This document shows, in pieces, positions 47,493 through 56,628 of a stretch of DNA of 64,000 nt. Source of the DNA: Bradyrhizobium sp. CCGE-LA001. GTDB lineage: Bacteria; Pseudomonadota; Alphaproteobacteria; Rhizobiales; Xanthobacteraceae. Under the pieces are notes generated by a model. That model was not told where the DNA came from and searched no databases. It was given only the letters and a program-made list of their open reading frames with translations. Both the position numbers and the translations under genes were made by a program. The DNA lies in the NCBI RefSeq assembly GCF_000296215.2, contig NZ_CP013949.1:3279501-3343500 (forward strand), given 5' to 3'. How positions within the stretch are numbered: position 1 is the first letter of the stretch; every line of letters starts with the position of its first letter.

Positions 47493-48577
47493 TCTGCTGC
47501 CTCGATGCGCGAGCTGCTTCCGACGAAGAGATCATTGAACTGACGGGCGCGGTGCCGGTAGGTGTGTTGGCTCAGAATGCGCGCGCGGGCACGGCCGGCG
47601 ATCGCGGCGGCGCGGTCGATGCTGAGGGCGCCGAGATGATTGGCCACGGCGGCTCCATTGGCGGCCACCAGCACTTCGCCATCGGGCTCGAGGAAATGGT
47701 CGATGCCGTCCCATTGGTCGGTAATCAGGCAGGCGCCTGCGCCGATCGCCTCGAACACCCGCGTCGGCGGCGAGAAGCCGTAGCGGGCCATGCTGTCGCG
47801 ATTGACGTTGAGCGTGGCCAGGCCGGAGCCGAAAAATGCGTTGTGCTCGCCGGTGCCAACATGCCCGACCTTACGGATGTTCCTCGCGGTGTCCTTGGTC
47901 TCCCAGCCGGAGCCGCCGAGAACGAACGCCTTGTCCGGCAATTGCCGCGCGACGTCGAGGAAGAAATGCTCGACGCGCTGCTCGCGATCGGGCAGGCGAT
48001 TGGCCAGCAGGCTGAGATCGCAGCTGAAGTCCGGCTTGGGCGGTGATGGAAAATGCGTCTCGGGATCGAGCGCGTTGTAGATCGGCACGCAGTCGCGTGC
48101 GCCCATGGCACGGTAGGCCGAGACGACCCCATCGCCGCCGCCATAGGTCAGGACCGTGTCGTAGGACGGAATCGCGCGCCGCAGATGATGCGCGGGATCG
48201 CTCGCCATGGCTTCGAGCGTGGCGGGAGCATCGACATCCCAGTAGATGCGCATGGTTCGGGAGGGCAAAGCGGCAACCGCCATCTCCAGCTCCTCGTCGA
48301 AGACGCCGACGCCGCTGGCCTTGATCAGCATGTCGGCCGAGTGCGCGGCTGCATCGAGCGAACTGCGCCAGCCGTCGGCGGTCGCGGGGTAGACGACGAC
48401 CCTGGACCAGTCGGGATCGGCGATGTCGCGATGGGCCTGCCGCTCGAAGGCGTCGGGCTCGAAGAACGTGATGTCGTGTCCGAGCGCCGCAATCTGCTTG
48501 AGCATGCCGCGATAATAGGTGGCGGCACCGTTCCAGTAGGACGAGACGAGGCTGGATCCGAAGAAGCAGATCTTCAT
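47489..48577 (-). CDS. CgeB-family glycosyltransferase (copy B)
   Basis: 362 residues with the family N-terminal pattern SSYWNGAATYYRGML, central SLLANRLPDREQRVEHFFL and C-terminal LNVNRDSMARYGFSPPTRVFEAIGAGACLITDQWDGI. No signal peptide or membrane span. It is joined to both neighbours by ATGA overlaps (48574-48577 and 47489-47492). Its donor-site region differs from copies A and D, so it probably uses another sugar or acceptor. Confidence 0.87.
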   Translation of the reverse strand: MKICFFGSSLVSSYWNGAATYYRGMLKQIAALGHDITFFEPDAFERQAHRDIADPDWSRVVVYPATADGWRSSLDAAAHSADMLIKASGVGVFDEELEMAVAALPSRTMRIYWDVDAPATLEAMASDPAHHLRRAIPSYDTVLTYGGGDGVVSAYRAMGARDCVPIYNALDPETHFPSPPKPDFSCDLSLLANRLPDREQRVEHFFLDVARQLPDKAFVLGGSGWETKDTARNIRKVGHVGTGEHNAFFGSGLATLNVNRDSMARYGFSPPTRVFEAIGAGACLITDQWDGIDHFLEPDGEVLVAANGAAVANHLGALSIDRAAAIAGRARARILSQHTYRHRARQFNDLFVGSSSRIEAAE

Positions 48578-49704
48578 GCGGAGGCTCCGGCAATATGCAG
48601 AGGCTGTGACGAGCGATCGGAGCCGCGAATGGCCTCGACAATGTCCACAAGCTGTTGTGCGCGATGGCGGCAGGTATGGCGCTCCCGGACGGTCCGGAGG
48701 CCGGTCTCCACCATCGCGGAAGACAGCTCCCGATCGTCGAGGACGGCGCGGAGCGCGCGCTTCATCTCCGTGCCATCGGCTGCCTTGAGATAGGCGCCGT
48801 CCGGGAACATGCCTTCGTCATCGGACCAGGGAGCCGATACCAGGGGAATGCCGCAGGCGAGCGCCTCGAACACACGGATGGTGGGGATTCCCGGAAGCGA
48901 CCGCACATAGGGGCCGCGCGGCACGTGGACGGTCGCGCGAGCGCTGGCGAACGCGACCGGCGCCCAGTGCGCTGGCAGCCAGCCACTATGGCGGATGCCT
49001 GCGGCCTGGATGGTCCGGATGGCGTCATCGGAGTAGCGAACGCCATAGACGCTCGCGCGCAACTTCAGCTCGGCAACGGGTTCGACCAGGAACTCGCCCA
49101 GCTCGGCGCCGCGTTCACCGTCGCCCCAATTGCCGATCCAGACCAGATCCTCGGTAGGTTCGACATTCGGCAGCGGGTGGTACAAGGTGACGTCGGCCGC
49201 CTCGTGCCAGGTATAGGCCCGATCGGCCCAGCCGAGCTTCATGTAGATCTGGCGAAGCACCTCGCCGAAGGCGAGCACGCCGTCGAAGGCGTCGAGATCG
49301 AACTGTGCAAGCTCAGCCGGCGCGGTGACCGCGCGGTGATGGGTATCGTGGAACAGCAGTGTGAAGGGAGCGCCGTGCGCGCGCTTGTCCCCGATCTGCG
49401 CGATCACATCAGGCGAATTCCATTCATGCACGACGACGAGATCGGCGCCATCGAGCGCTTCGTCGAGATCGAGCGATGTGTCGTAGCGCCGAATGCAGAT
49501 GCCCGGGAATAGCTGGCCGATGTCTTGCAGGGCCTGACTGCCGCTCTCGCGGATGGCATTCAACCGGCTCCAGCCGTCGATGGGCTCGAACACGACGACC
49601 TCGTGACCGAGCGCATGCAGCGCGCGGGCGTAGCCGCGCAGGAAGTGGGCGTTACCGTTGTTCCAGCAGGAGGTGAATGCGTGATAGAACAGGACGCATT
49701 TCAT
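48574..49704 (-). CDS. CgeB-family glycosyltransferase (copy C)
   Basis: 376 residues from the ATG at 49704 (ATGA overlap with the GT4 gene); the open frame upstream is antisense to the GT4 gene. It keeps the family opening as AFTSCWNNGNAHFLRGYA and the C-terminal pattern VHVPRGPYVRSLPGIPTIRVFEALACGIPLVS. It is the most divergent of the four copies. LVWIGNWGDGERGAEL replaces the YLGTYSEDRQ segment of copies A and D. Confidence 0.86.
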   Translation of the reverse strand: MKCVLFYHAFTSCWNNGNAHFLRGYARALHALGHEVVVFEPIDGWSRLNAIRESGSQALQDIGQLFPGICIRRYDTSLDLDEALDGADLVVVHEWNSPDVIAQIGDKRAHGAPFTLLFHDTHHRAVTAPAELAQFDLDAFDGVLAFGEVLRQIYMKLGWADRAYTWHEAADVTLYHPLPNVEPTEDLVWIGNWGDGERGAELGEFLVEPVAELKLRASVYGVRYSDDAIRTIQAAGIRHSGWLPAHWAPVAFASARATVHVPRGPYVRSLPGIPTIRVFEALACGIPLVSAPWSDDEGMFPDGAYLKAADGTEMKRALRAVLDDRELSSAMVETGLRTVRERHTCRHRAQQLVDIVEAIRGSDRSSQPLHIAGASA

Positions 49705-50813
49705 GCGCGCACCTCGATCTGGCCGGCTTGTGGTGAAAAGCGGGTGGACGCGAGCAGTCCTTCGTAGAGCTTCCGATAGGCGCTCGTCGTGCGCGCCAGC
49801 GAATAGGTCAGGGCATGCTCGTAGGCTGCGCGTTGCAGGCGCGGCCTTCTGGTGCGATCGGCGCAAAGCTCGGCGAGGACCTGGTGCAACGCCTGACTGT
49901 CGTCGGGATCGACGAACAGGGCGGCATCGTTCCACAATTCCCGGGACGTCGGGATATCCGATAGCACGAGCGCGCAGCCGGCGGCAGCTGCTTCCAAGAC
50001 GGAGAGGCCGAACGGCTCGTACAGCGCCGGGCTTACGAAAATCGCGGCGTGCTGGAGATGTCCGCGCACCTCGCTGTGCGGCAATTGACCAAGCCAGGTG
50101 ACGCCTGCGGACGAATCTGCATCGGCGGGGCCAGCCACTTGAACCGGCCAAGCCAGTCCCGGTGCAGCCGCAGCCAGCACCCCGATATTCTTGGCTCGAT
50201 CCCACAGTCGGCCTGCCGCGAAGATCATCTCCCGCTTTCGACTTGGAAGGTCCCCAGGAGCAATCCCGTTCCAGATCACGGCGCCCGGCGACCGGGGGTG
50301 ATAGAGTCCCACGACGTCATCGTGGAAGGACTGGCTCGGGCAGACCCAGGCCTGCGCGCTGTCGAGCGCCGCGGCCACTCGTTCGGTATAGCGTGCCCAC
50401 CGAGGCTCGTTGAGCCAGGCCGTATCCCGGCAGGCCAATGCCCATGAGTTGACGCAGGAGTGCGCCACCAGAACGGTCGGCGCACGCCACGACAAGGTCG
50501 CCTCCCGGAAACTATTGAGGTGGACGATGTCCGGACTGAACCGTGCTTCGAGGCTGGCGAGCATTCGTTCGGCCTTGAGGAGATCGCGCCCTTCCGGGTC
50601 CTGCCATTCCAGAGCGAGGTCGGTTTCGAAAAGGCGTACACCGGAGCCGCGCAGCATCTCGCGCTGGTCGACGCGGGCGGGCGGCCCCATTGTCGCAAGA
50701 GTGACCTCGGCCCCCGAAGCGGCAAGGCTTGAGGCGAGGGCACAGGAATAAGTCCACACGCCGCCGACCGTGTCGGTCGTCATCAAGACCCTGATGTCGG
50801 AGCTGCGGGTCAT
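49701..50813 (-). CDS. Glycosyltransferase family 4 protein
   Basis: 370 residues from the ATG at 50813, overlapping the radical SAM stop as ATGA. GT-B fold: N-terminal TTDTVGGVWTYSCALASSLA, inter-domain WNGIAPGDLPSRKR, C-terminal donor site with FVSPALYEPFGLSVLEAAAAGCALVLSDIP, where the E-x7-E pair of retaining GT4 enzymes is visible. It is a second kind of glycosyltransferase next to three CgeB copies. Confidence 0.9.
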   Translation of the reverse strand: MTRSSDIRVLMTTDTVGGVWTYSCALASSLAASGAEVTLATMGPPARVDQREMLRGSGVRLFETDLALEWQDPEGRDLLKAERMLASLEARFSPDIVHLNSFREATLSWRAPTVLVAHSCVNSWALACRDTAWLNEPRWARYTERVAAALDSAQAWVCPSQSFHDDVVGLYHPRSPGAVIWNGIAPGDLPSRKREMIFAAGRLWDRAKNIGVLAAAAPGLAWPVQVAGPADADSSAGVTWLGQLPHSEVRGHLQHAAIFVSPALYEPFGLSVLEAAAAGCALVLSDIPTSRELWNDAALFVDPDDSQALHQVLAELCADRTRRPRLQRAAYEHALTYSLARTTSAYRKLYEGLLASTRFSPQAGQIEVRA

Positions 50814-52096
50814 GGCGCCACCGGATGTTCGAGGGCATCGAGCGGGATCGGCCGTTCGTTCTGCACGTCGCTGAATCGGTCGAACATGCCAAGATAGTGC
50901 CGATGCGCGCGCTCCCAGGCGAAATCGTCGACCTCGCCCCACAGCTTTCGATAGTCAGGCGAGCCGGGATAGGGATAGAGCGGGACGGGGTCGTTGGCCC
51001 AGATGCCGGCATCCTGCATCTTGCGACGCCAGCGCTGCACCACGGGATCATCGTCCTCGGCGACCTCGATCAGATTGGCCTGCACGAAGGGAACGTGGCG
51101 GCGGGCTTCGACCAGCCGGTCGGCGAGTTGGTCGGTGGTCATCCTGCAATTCTTGGCCAGCGCCGCCCGTCCCTCCTCAGTGAGGCTCTCGACGCCGGCC
51201 TCGATCGAGACACAGCCGGCGCGGCCGAGCAGCGCGAGCATGTCCGGCTTCCAGAGATCGATGCGCGTCTGCACACCGAATTTGAGGCCGCGCGTGCTCA
51301 GCCCTTCCAGGAGCTCCGGGTTCGGCAAGAAGATCTCGTCGATGAAGTAGACGTATTCGACCCCTTGGCCCCGCAGCCGATCGATCTCGTCGAGAATGAC
51401 TGCGGGTGGCCGCTTGCGGTAGGCGTTGCGGAAATTCTCCTTGGCGCAGAACGTACAATTGTAGGGACATCCCCGCGATGCCTCCACCTCCGCGCCAGGG
51501 CCCACTGGCTCGGCCTCGAACCGGTGGTGGTGGTGATGATGCCGCCGGATCATCTCGTCCGGCCAGTCGAGCGCCGGTTGATCCCTGAAGTCGACGGCCT
51601 GCGGGCCGCCATTGACCCGGATCGCGGCGCCGTCCGTAAAGCAGAGCCCAGGAAAGTCCCGCTCGCCGTTCGCGAGCCGCAGCAGGGACGCTTCACATTC
51701 GCCCATCACGATGATGTCGACCGCAAGCTTCCTGAGGGCCGCTCGTGGCGTCGTCGAGCCGTGCGGCCCGACCGCGACCAGGACCGGAGCGAGATCCCGC
51801 ATGGCCAGAGCAAGCTCCTGTGGCACGCGCAGCTCCGGCGGTGCGCAGCGCCAGAACAGGTAGGTCGGTGCGGTCGTGAGGACGATCAGGTCGGGCTGGA
51901 ATGCGCGCAGCTCGGCCTCGATGTCCCGGAGGGACAGATCGAACATATGCGCATCGAGCAGCAGCGTCTGGTGCCCGGCCGCCTTCAGATAATGTTCCGA
52001 GATTCCAAGCTCGAGCGGAAGGTGGGGAGACCGGCAGCCGAAATAGATGCTGCCGCCAAAATCCCAATTCGGATTGATCAGGGCGACGCGCGTCAT
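50810..52096 (-). CDS. B12-binding-domain radical SAM protein
   Basis: 428 residues from the ATG at 52096. The N-terminal cobalamin-type domain (about 1-165) starts TRVALINPNWDFGGSIYFG and has D48-A-H50, but the last Gly of DxHxxG is Asp. The radical SAM cluster motif is C210-x3-C214-x2-C217 (RGCPYNCTFCAKENF), with EAGVESLTEEGR downstream. A natural run of six His lies at 186-191 between the domains. Such enzymes do C- or P-methylation, ring rearrangement or epimerisation. Amid sugar genes it probably modifies a cyclitol or sugar carbon. I recall this family recurring with the adjacent methyltransferase type, but the reaction is not known to me. Confidence 0.9.
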   Translation of the reverse strand: MTRVALINPNWDFGGSIYFGCRSPHLPLELGISEHYLKAAGHQTLLLDAHMFDLSLRDIEAELRAFQPDLIVLTTAPTYLFWRCAPPELRVPQELALAMRDLAPVLVAVGPHGSTTPRAALRKLAVDIIVMGECEASLLRLANGERDFPGLCFTDGAAIRVNGGPQAVDFRDQPALDWPDEMIRRHHHHHHRFEAEPVGPGAEVEASRGCPYNCTFCAKENFRNAYRKRPPAVILDEIDRLRGQGVEYVYFIDEIFLPNPELLEGLSTRGLKFGVQTRIDLWKPDMLALLGRAGCVSIEAGVESLTEEGRAALAKNCRMTTDQLADRLVEARRHVPFVQANLIEVAEDDDPVVQRWRRKMQDAGIWANDPVPLYPYPGSPDYRKLWGEVDDFAWERAHRHYLGMFDRFSDVQNERPIPLDALEHPVAP

Positions 52097-53157
52097 GCCA
52101 GGGCCTCGCGATTGCTTTGAGCTGTGCCGAAGCGGGTGTCGAGCCAGGCGTGGAGTGAACGAAGTCCGTCGGCGATCGAGACCTGCGGTGCCCATCCGAG
52201 GGCGGTCGACAGCGCTCGGGTGTCGGTGACGTACCAGGGCTGATCGCCCGGACGCCAATCAGCAAAGTCGTACGTGACCTGGTGACCAGTCAATTCGGTA
52301 ATGCGGTCGATGAGTTCCCGGAGGCTGACCGCATTGGCAGGCCCGCCGCCGAGATTGAACACGCGCCCGCGTGCGAGCGCGATCCGGTCGAGCACTGTGA
52401 GCCAGGCGGAGGCCGCATCCGATACATGCAGTGCGTCGCGGACTTGATAGCCGTCGCCGTAAATCGTCAGTGGCTTGTTTCGAATTGCACTCAGCAGGAA
52501 ATGTGCGATCCAGCCTTGGTCTTCAGTTCCGAACTGGCGCGGTCCGTAGATGCAGCTCATGCGCATCACCACGGTCTGGAGACCATAGACCCGGGCATAG
52601 TCGTGGACGTACTGGTCCGCGGTCCCCTTGGAGCAGCCGTAGGGGCTGTAGAAGTCGAGCGGAGCGTTTTCGGAGATGCCGTCGGCCAACAAGTCGCTTG
52701 TGGGCGTATAACGGCGGCCGGTGAGCGCGATGTCGCTGTCCTCGATCAGGCGGCCATAGACCTTGTTGGTGGAGGCGAACACGATCGGAGCGGTGCTGTT
52801 GTGCAGCCGAACGGCTTCGAGCACGTTCAGGGTGCCGCGTGCGTTGATCTCGAAATCGGCGGCGGGCTCACTCACGCTGTCGGTGACGGCGACCTGTGCT
52901 GCCAAGTGCAGCACCGCGCGCGCCTCACGCACGGCATCGATCACCGGGATCGGTTCGCGAATGTCGGCCACCGCGATGGTGATGAGGTCGCCATGCCTGG
53001 ATTTCAGCCATTGCGCGTTCTCGCGCACGCCGGCGCGGGCCAGATTGTCCAACACAAGTACGCGCTCGCCGCGCTGCGCCAGCCGGTCGGCAAGATTGCA
53101 ACCGATGAAGCCGCAACCGCCGGTGATCAGGACAGGCCTGTTGTCTCGCTCGTTCAT
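52093..53157 (-). CDS. NAD-dependent sugar-nucleotide epimerase (CDP-tyvelose 2-epimerase-like)
   Basis: 354 residues from the ATG at 53157; the 5' open frame overlaps the neighbour antisense-like. Extended SDR: GGCGFIGCNLADR near the N-terminus, STNKVYG, catalytic Tyr-Lys in YSPYGCSKGTADQYV, MRMSCIYGPRQFG and DGYQVRDALHVSD. The NKVYG/SPYGCSKG pattern is that of the CDP-paratose/tyvelose 2-epimerase subgroup. It alters a sugar nucleotide used by the neighbouring glycosyltransferases; the exact sugar is uncertain. Joined by TGATG to the previous gene and ATGA to the next. Confidence 0.88.
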   Translation of the reverse strand: MNERDNRPVLITGGCGFIGCNLADRLAQRGERVLVLDNLARAGVRENAQWLKSRHGDLITIAVADIREPIPVIDAVREARAVLHLAAQVAVTDSVSEPAADFEINARGTLNVLEAVRLHNSTAPIVFASTNKVYGRLIEDSDIALTGRRYTPTSDLLADGISENAPLDFYSPYGCSKGTADQYVHDYARVYGLQTVVMRMSCIYGPRQFGTEDQGWIAHFLLSAIRNKPLTIYGDGYQVRDALHVSDAASAWLTVLDRIALARGRVFNLGGGPANAVSLRELIDRITELTGHQVTYDFADWRPGDQPWYVTDTRALSTALGWAPQVSIADGLRSLHAWLDTRFGTAQSNREALA

Positions 53158-54269
53158 CACGCAACCAATCCTCGTTGCAGCAGCTCCTGGGTCGCCCGCT
53201 CGGCCTGGTCGTCGGCGATCTGGTCTGCGAGATAGTCCGCGAGCTCCTCCAGGCCGTCCTTGAAAGCGACGTGCGGCTCGAACCCGAGCAGGTCGCGCGA
53301 TTTGCCGATGTCTGCGAAGCAGTGCCTGATGTCGCCGGCGCGGTATTTGCGCGTGATCTCGGGCGCGATGTCGCTGCGACCCATGACCTCGGCGAGGTCC
53401 TGGGCCACGGAGAGGATGGTGCGGCTCTGGCCCGAGCCGACGTTGAAGACGTCTTGCGTGTGCTCGGCTTCCAGCGCGATGCGGCAGGCGCGGGCGACGT
53501 CGTGCACGTGAACGAAGTCGCGCCGTTGCTCGCCGTCCTCGAACACGAGCGGCGGCCGGCCATTGAGCAGCCGCGCAGCGAAGATCGCGAGCACGCCGGT
53601 ATAGGGATTCGACAGAGCCTGACGGGGACCGAACACGTTGAAGAAGCGCAGCGCCACGGTCGGGATGCCGTAGGCCTTGCCCGTGATCAGGCACATGCGC
53701 TCCTGCGCAAACTTGTTCAATGCATAGACTGAGCTGAGCGACGGCAGCTTGGTCTCCGGCGTGGGCACGGGGACGAGTGGATGTCCTGCACTGTCGTGCA
53801 GCTCCCATTCCCCTCTGCGCAGCTGCTCGATCGAACGTTCGTCGCAGGCGACGACGCTTTGATCGGGGCTGCGATAGAGACCTTCGCCATAAATGCTCAT
53901 GGAGGAGGCGACCACCAGCCGTTCGACCGGGCGCTTTGCCAGCGCCTGGAGGAGCACTGCCGTACCGAGTTCGTTGGTCCGCACGTAAGGCTCGATGTCG
54001 TACATGCTCTGACCGACGCCGACGGCGGAAGCCAGATGCAGGACCATGTCTGCCCCGCGCAAGGCGTGTTCGACCGCAGCGCTGTCGGTAACGTCGCCGA
54101 CGACGAGCTCGGCCTCGTCGGCGAGATAGGAGGGGCGCTGACGGTTACCTCCGTGGACCTGCGGCGAAAGATTATCGAGCAGCCGGACCTCGTAGCCAGC
54201 CGCAAGCAGTACATCTGCCGCATGAGAACCGATGAAGCCTGCGCCCCCCGTGATCAATGCCCGCGTCAT
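53157..54269 (-). CDS. NAD-dependent sugar-nucleotide epimerase (dTDP-rhamnose 4-epimerase-like)
   Basis: 370 residues. Extended SDR with GGAGFIGSHAADVL, LHLASAVGVGQSMYDIEPYVRTN, ASSMSIYGEGLY and catalytic Tyr-Lys in VYALNKFAQE. The insertion between about 135 and 175 containing the PVPTPE segment is typical of the dTDP-L-rhamnose 4-epimerase subgroup. The stop overlaps the next start as TGATG. It follows a 212-base gap after deoB, so it may begin a second transcription unit. Confidence 0.88.
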   Translation of the reverse strand: MTRALITGGAGFIGSHAADVLLAAGYEVRLLDNLSPQVHGGNRQRPSYLADEAELVVGDVTDSAAVEHALRGADMVLHLASAVGVGQSMYDIEPYVRTNELGTAVLLQALAKRPVERLVVASSMSIYGEGLYRSPDQSVVACDERSIEQLRRGEWELHDSAGHPLVPVPTPETKLPSLSSVYALNKFAQERMCLITGKAYGIPTVALRFFNVFGPRQALSNPYTGVLAIFAARLLNGRPPLVFEDGEQRRDFVHVHDVARACRIALEAEHTQDVFNVGSGQSRTILSVAQDLAEVMGRSDIAPEITRKYRAGDIRHCFADIGKSRDLLGFEPHVAFKDGLEELADYLADQIADDQAERATQELLQRGLVA

Positions 54270-54481
54270 TCAGCGCTCCGTGCAACCTTGAGATCGGTCC
54301 GTTCGGGATCGATCGATGATGTCTGGTGAAGCGCGCCTTACTGTCTGGTCGGACGACCTGCACGCCAGTCACGTTTGGAGTCAGAAGCGATGCAAGGAAT
54401 GTTCGTTCCTCCAAACTGTACAAACGAATATTTCTCTAACCTGGATCAATAACCCAGGTGAATCCGCCAGCTTGTTGCCCG
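54270..54481. promoter_or_regulatory. Gap inside the glycoside cluster with inverted repeats
   Basis: 212 bases, the only sizeable gap in the cluster. AGGAA-TGTTCG-TTCCT lies at 54395-54410, and ACCTGG-N9-CCAGGT at 54439-54459. On the minus strand, GGAAC (54405-54409) looks like an EcfG -35, but the expected CGTT is replaced by GCTT at 16 bases or CTTC at 17, so this is at best a weak second promoter. The ACCTGG hairpin has no T tract. Confidence 0.3.
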
Positions 54482-55687
54482 CTAGAAGTACGCGCCGTGC
54501 AACAGCTCTGGCAGATCCAGATGCTTCGCTACCGTCGCGCCGATATCGGCAAAGCCGGCGCGACGGCCGATCGGAAAAGACGACTGCGCCATCCAGACCA
54601 GGATCGGCACCTGCTCGCGGGTGTGATCGGTGCCGCTCCAGGTGGGATCGCAGCCATGATCGGCGGTGATGATGAGAAGATCATCGCTCCGCAGGCGGCA
54701 TAACAATTCGGGAAGTCGATCATCAAAGGCTTCGAGTGCCGCGGCGTAGCCGGCGACATCGCGGCGATGGCCGTAGAGCGTGTCGAAGTCGATGAAGTTG
54801 GCGAAGAGCAATCCACCATTCGCAAGGCTCTCTAGCCCCTTGAGCGAAGCATCGAAGAGCGCCATGTTGCCGTCACCGCGCATGTTCCGTCCGGTCGCGC
54901 GATGGGCGAAGATGTCGTCGATCTTGCCGATCGTCACGATGTCACGACCGGCGTTTGCAGCAAGATCCAGGATGGTTTGCCCGGGCGGCGGCACCGAATA
55001 GTCACGCCGATGTGCGGTGCGCTTGAAGTCACTCGCATCTGTACCGACGAATGGCCGGGCAATGACGCGGCCGATGTTGAGGGGATCAATCAGCCGCCTT
55101 GCGATTGTGCAAATCTCGTACAGACGTTCGAGCCCGAATGTCTCCTCATGCGCGGCAATCTGAAACACGCTGTCGGCCGAGGTGTAGCAGATCGGCATTC
55201 CCGTTCGCATGTGGCGCTCGCCGAACTCGGCGATGATCTCCGTGCCGGAGGCGTGGCAATCTCCGAGAATCCCGGGTAATCCGGCTTGCTCGCAGAAGGC
55301 GTTCGTCAGGCCGGCGGGGAAGCAGGGCGTCGTTCGGGGAAAATAGCCCCAGTCGAACGGGACCGGTACGCCGGAGATCTCCCAGTGGCCTGATGGGGTG
55401 TCCTTGCCCCTCGAGATCTCGCTTGCGCAGCCAAATCGCCGGTGCTCGACCTCACCGTCCAGCCCCGGCGGTACGCGCCCGCTTGCGAGTCGGCAGGCCT
55501 CCCCAAGGCCGAGCGCGACAAGATTGGGCAACCGAAGCGGACCCTCGCGCGCGGCGCTGTTGGCGCGGCGGGCCGCGCAGGCCTCCGCGATGTGACCGAC
55601 CGTGTCGGCGCCATCATCGCCATAGCGTGCGGCATCGGGCGCGCCGCCGATGCCGACCGAGTCCATCACGAGAATCAGGGCACGCAT
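54482..55687 (-). CDS. deoB: Phosphopentomutase
   Basis: 401 residues, the usual DeoB length. The alkaline-phosphatase-fold motifs are complete: MDSVGIGGAPDA at the N-terminus, GKDTPSGHWEI, and the C-terminal metal site TADHGCDPTWSGTDHTRE. It interconverts alpha-D-ribose 1-phosphate and ribose 5-phosphate. No nucleoside phosphorylase or uptake gene is near. It overlaps the glycosidase gene by 13 bases, so its pentose 1-phosphate product or substrate probably belongs to the glycoside pathway. Confidence 0.94.
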   Translation of the reverse strand: MRALILVMDSVGIGGAPDAARYGDDGADTVGHIAEACAARRANSAAREGPLRLPNLVALGLGEACRLASGRVPPGLDGEVEHRRFGCASEISRGKDTPSGHWEISGVPVPFDWGYFPRTTPCFPAGLTNAFCEQAGLPGILGDCHASGTEIIAEFGERHMRTGMPICYTSADSVFQIAAHEETFGLERLYEICTIARRLIDPLNIGRVIARPFVGTDASDFKRTAHRRDYSVPPPGQTILDLAANAGRDIVTIGKIDDIFAHRATGRNMRGDGNMALFDASLKGLESLANGGLLFANFIDFDTLYGHRRDVAGYAAALEAFDDRLPELLCRLRSDDLLIITADHGCDPTWSGTDHTREQVPILVWMAQSSFPIGRRAGFADIGATVAKHLDLPELLHGAYF

Positions 55688-56628
55688 GTCGGCTCCCTGA
55701 TGGGGGGATCGGCTGACGTGCCGGCGGATGCAACACCGGTCTTCGTGCAGTAGCGATCGACCATCGATGCACAGAAATCGGCGAATTCGTTGACGTCGAG
55801 CGGCGGGCTGGTGTGATGCGGCTCGATGCCCCGGTGCTCGGGCGTGAAGCAGAACGTCACCGTGACCTGAAATTCCGCCAGCGCCTCCATCTGGCGGTCG
55901 AACCAGGCGAGTGCATTAGGGCGGAAGCTGTCGGCCCATGACAGACCCGTCCTGAGATGGGTCACGCCGAGACGACGCATCCACTGCACCGCGTCGTCCA
56001 GGCGATGATCCTCGAAGTGGAACCACTGGCACAGTCCCATGGCCGGCGCATATGCGCCGAATAGATCGGCGGCCGCCTTCGGCGTGCCGTCCTCGCGCAG
56101 AAGGCCCATGTGGAAATGCCGGTAATAAGATGAGCCTTCGGCTTCCTTGTGCCGTGTCGTTGCTTCCCAGGCGGATGGAAGGTCATAGAGGCTGTACCAA
56201 TGAATGCGCGGGGCACGGCCGATCAGGAGCTCGGCGGTGCGCGAGAGCCCCCAGGCTTGCATCTCTTCGGCGCCGAACGAGGAGACACCGACCTCCGTCA
56301 CCCAGACGGGCAGGGTGGTGACCGCCTTGATTTCCTCGAGCTTGGCCGGCCATTCACCGATCTGCCATAAATTCCAGTCGATCGGAAAGCCATGCACGGC
56401 GACCGCATCAAAATGGTCGAGCACGCCGCGGCGCTGCATGTTACGTATGAAGGATGGATCGATCGGCGAGATGCCGCCGAGGACGATTGGCAATGCGGGG
56501 CGCGTGCTGCGGATCGCCTTGCCAGCGGCGATCGCGAGATCGGCGAACATGGCCCAATCCGGATCGATCAGGAGATCCCAGTGCGACTTGTTGTTCGGCT
56601 CGTTCCAAATCTTGGCCGCCTCGATCAT
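55675..56628 (-). CDS. Clan GH-A-like glycosidase/beta-xylosidase-type protein with permuted barrel order
   Basis: 317 residues from the ATG at 56628 (TGATG overlap with the methyltransferase stop; GGAG 8 bases upstream). It begins at the fourth-strand motif: KIWNEPNNKSHWD with putative acid/base Glu10, then VWVTEVGVSS with nucleophile-like Glu112. The first three strands, normally N-terminal, come last: WFHFEDHRLDDAV, GVTHLRTGLSWADSF, VTVTFCFTPEH and FADFCASMVDRY at about 202-293. No signal peptide. It may trim or transglycosylate an intracellular pentosyl/cyclitol glycoside. Confidence 0.85.
   Translation of the reverse strand: MIEAAKIWNEPNNKSHWDLLIDPDWAMFADLAIAAGKAIRSTRPALPIVLGGISPIDPSFIRNMQRRGVLDHFDAVAVHGFPIDWNLWQIGEWPAKLEEIKAVTTLPVWVTEVGVSSFGAEEMQAWGLSRTAELLIGRAPRIHWYSLYDLPSAWEATTRHKEAEGSSYYRHFHMGLLREDGTPKAAADLFGAYAPAMGLCQWFHFEDHRLDDAVQWMRRLGVTHLRTGLSWADSFRPNALAWFDRQMEALAEFQVTVTFCFTPEHRGIEPHHTSPPLDVNEFADFCASMVDRYCTKTGVASAGTSADPPIREPTCVP

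Noticed and set aside
54385..54409. Second EcfG promoter before the epimerase gene
   Set aside because: GGAAC is present but the -10 element is GCTT or CTTC rather than CGTT. It is noted only as a weak possibility in the gap entry.
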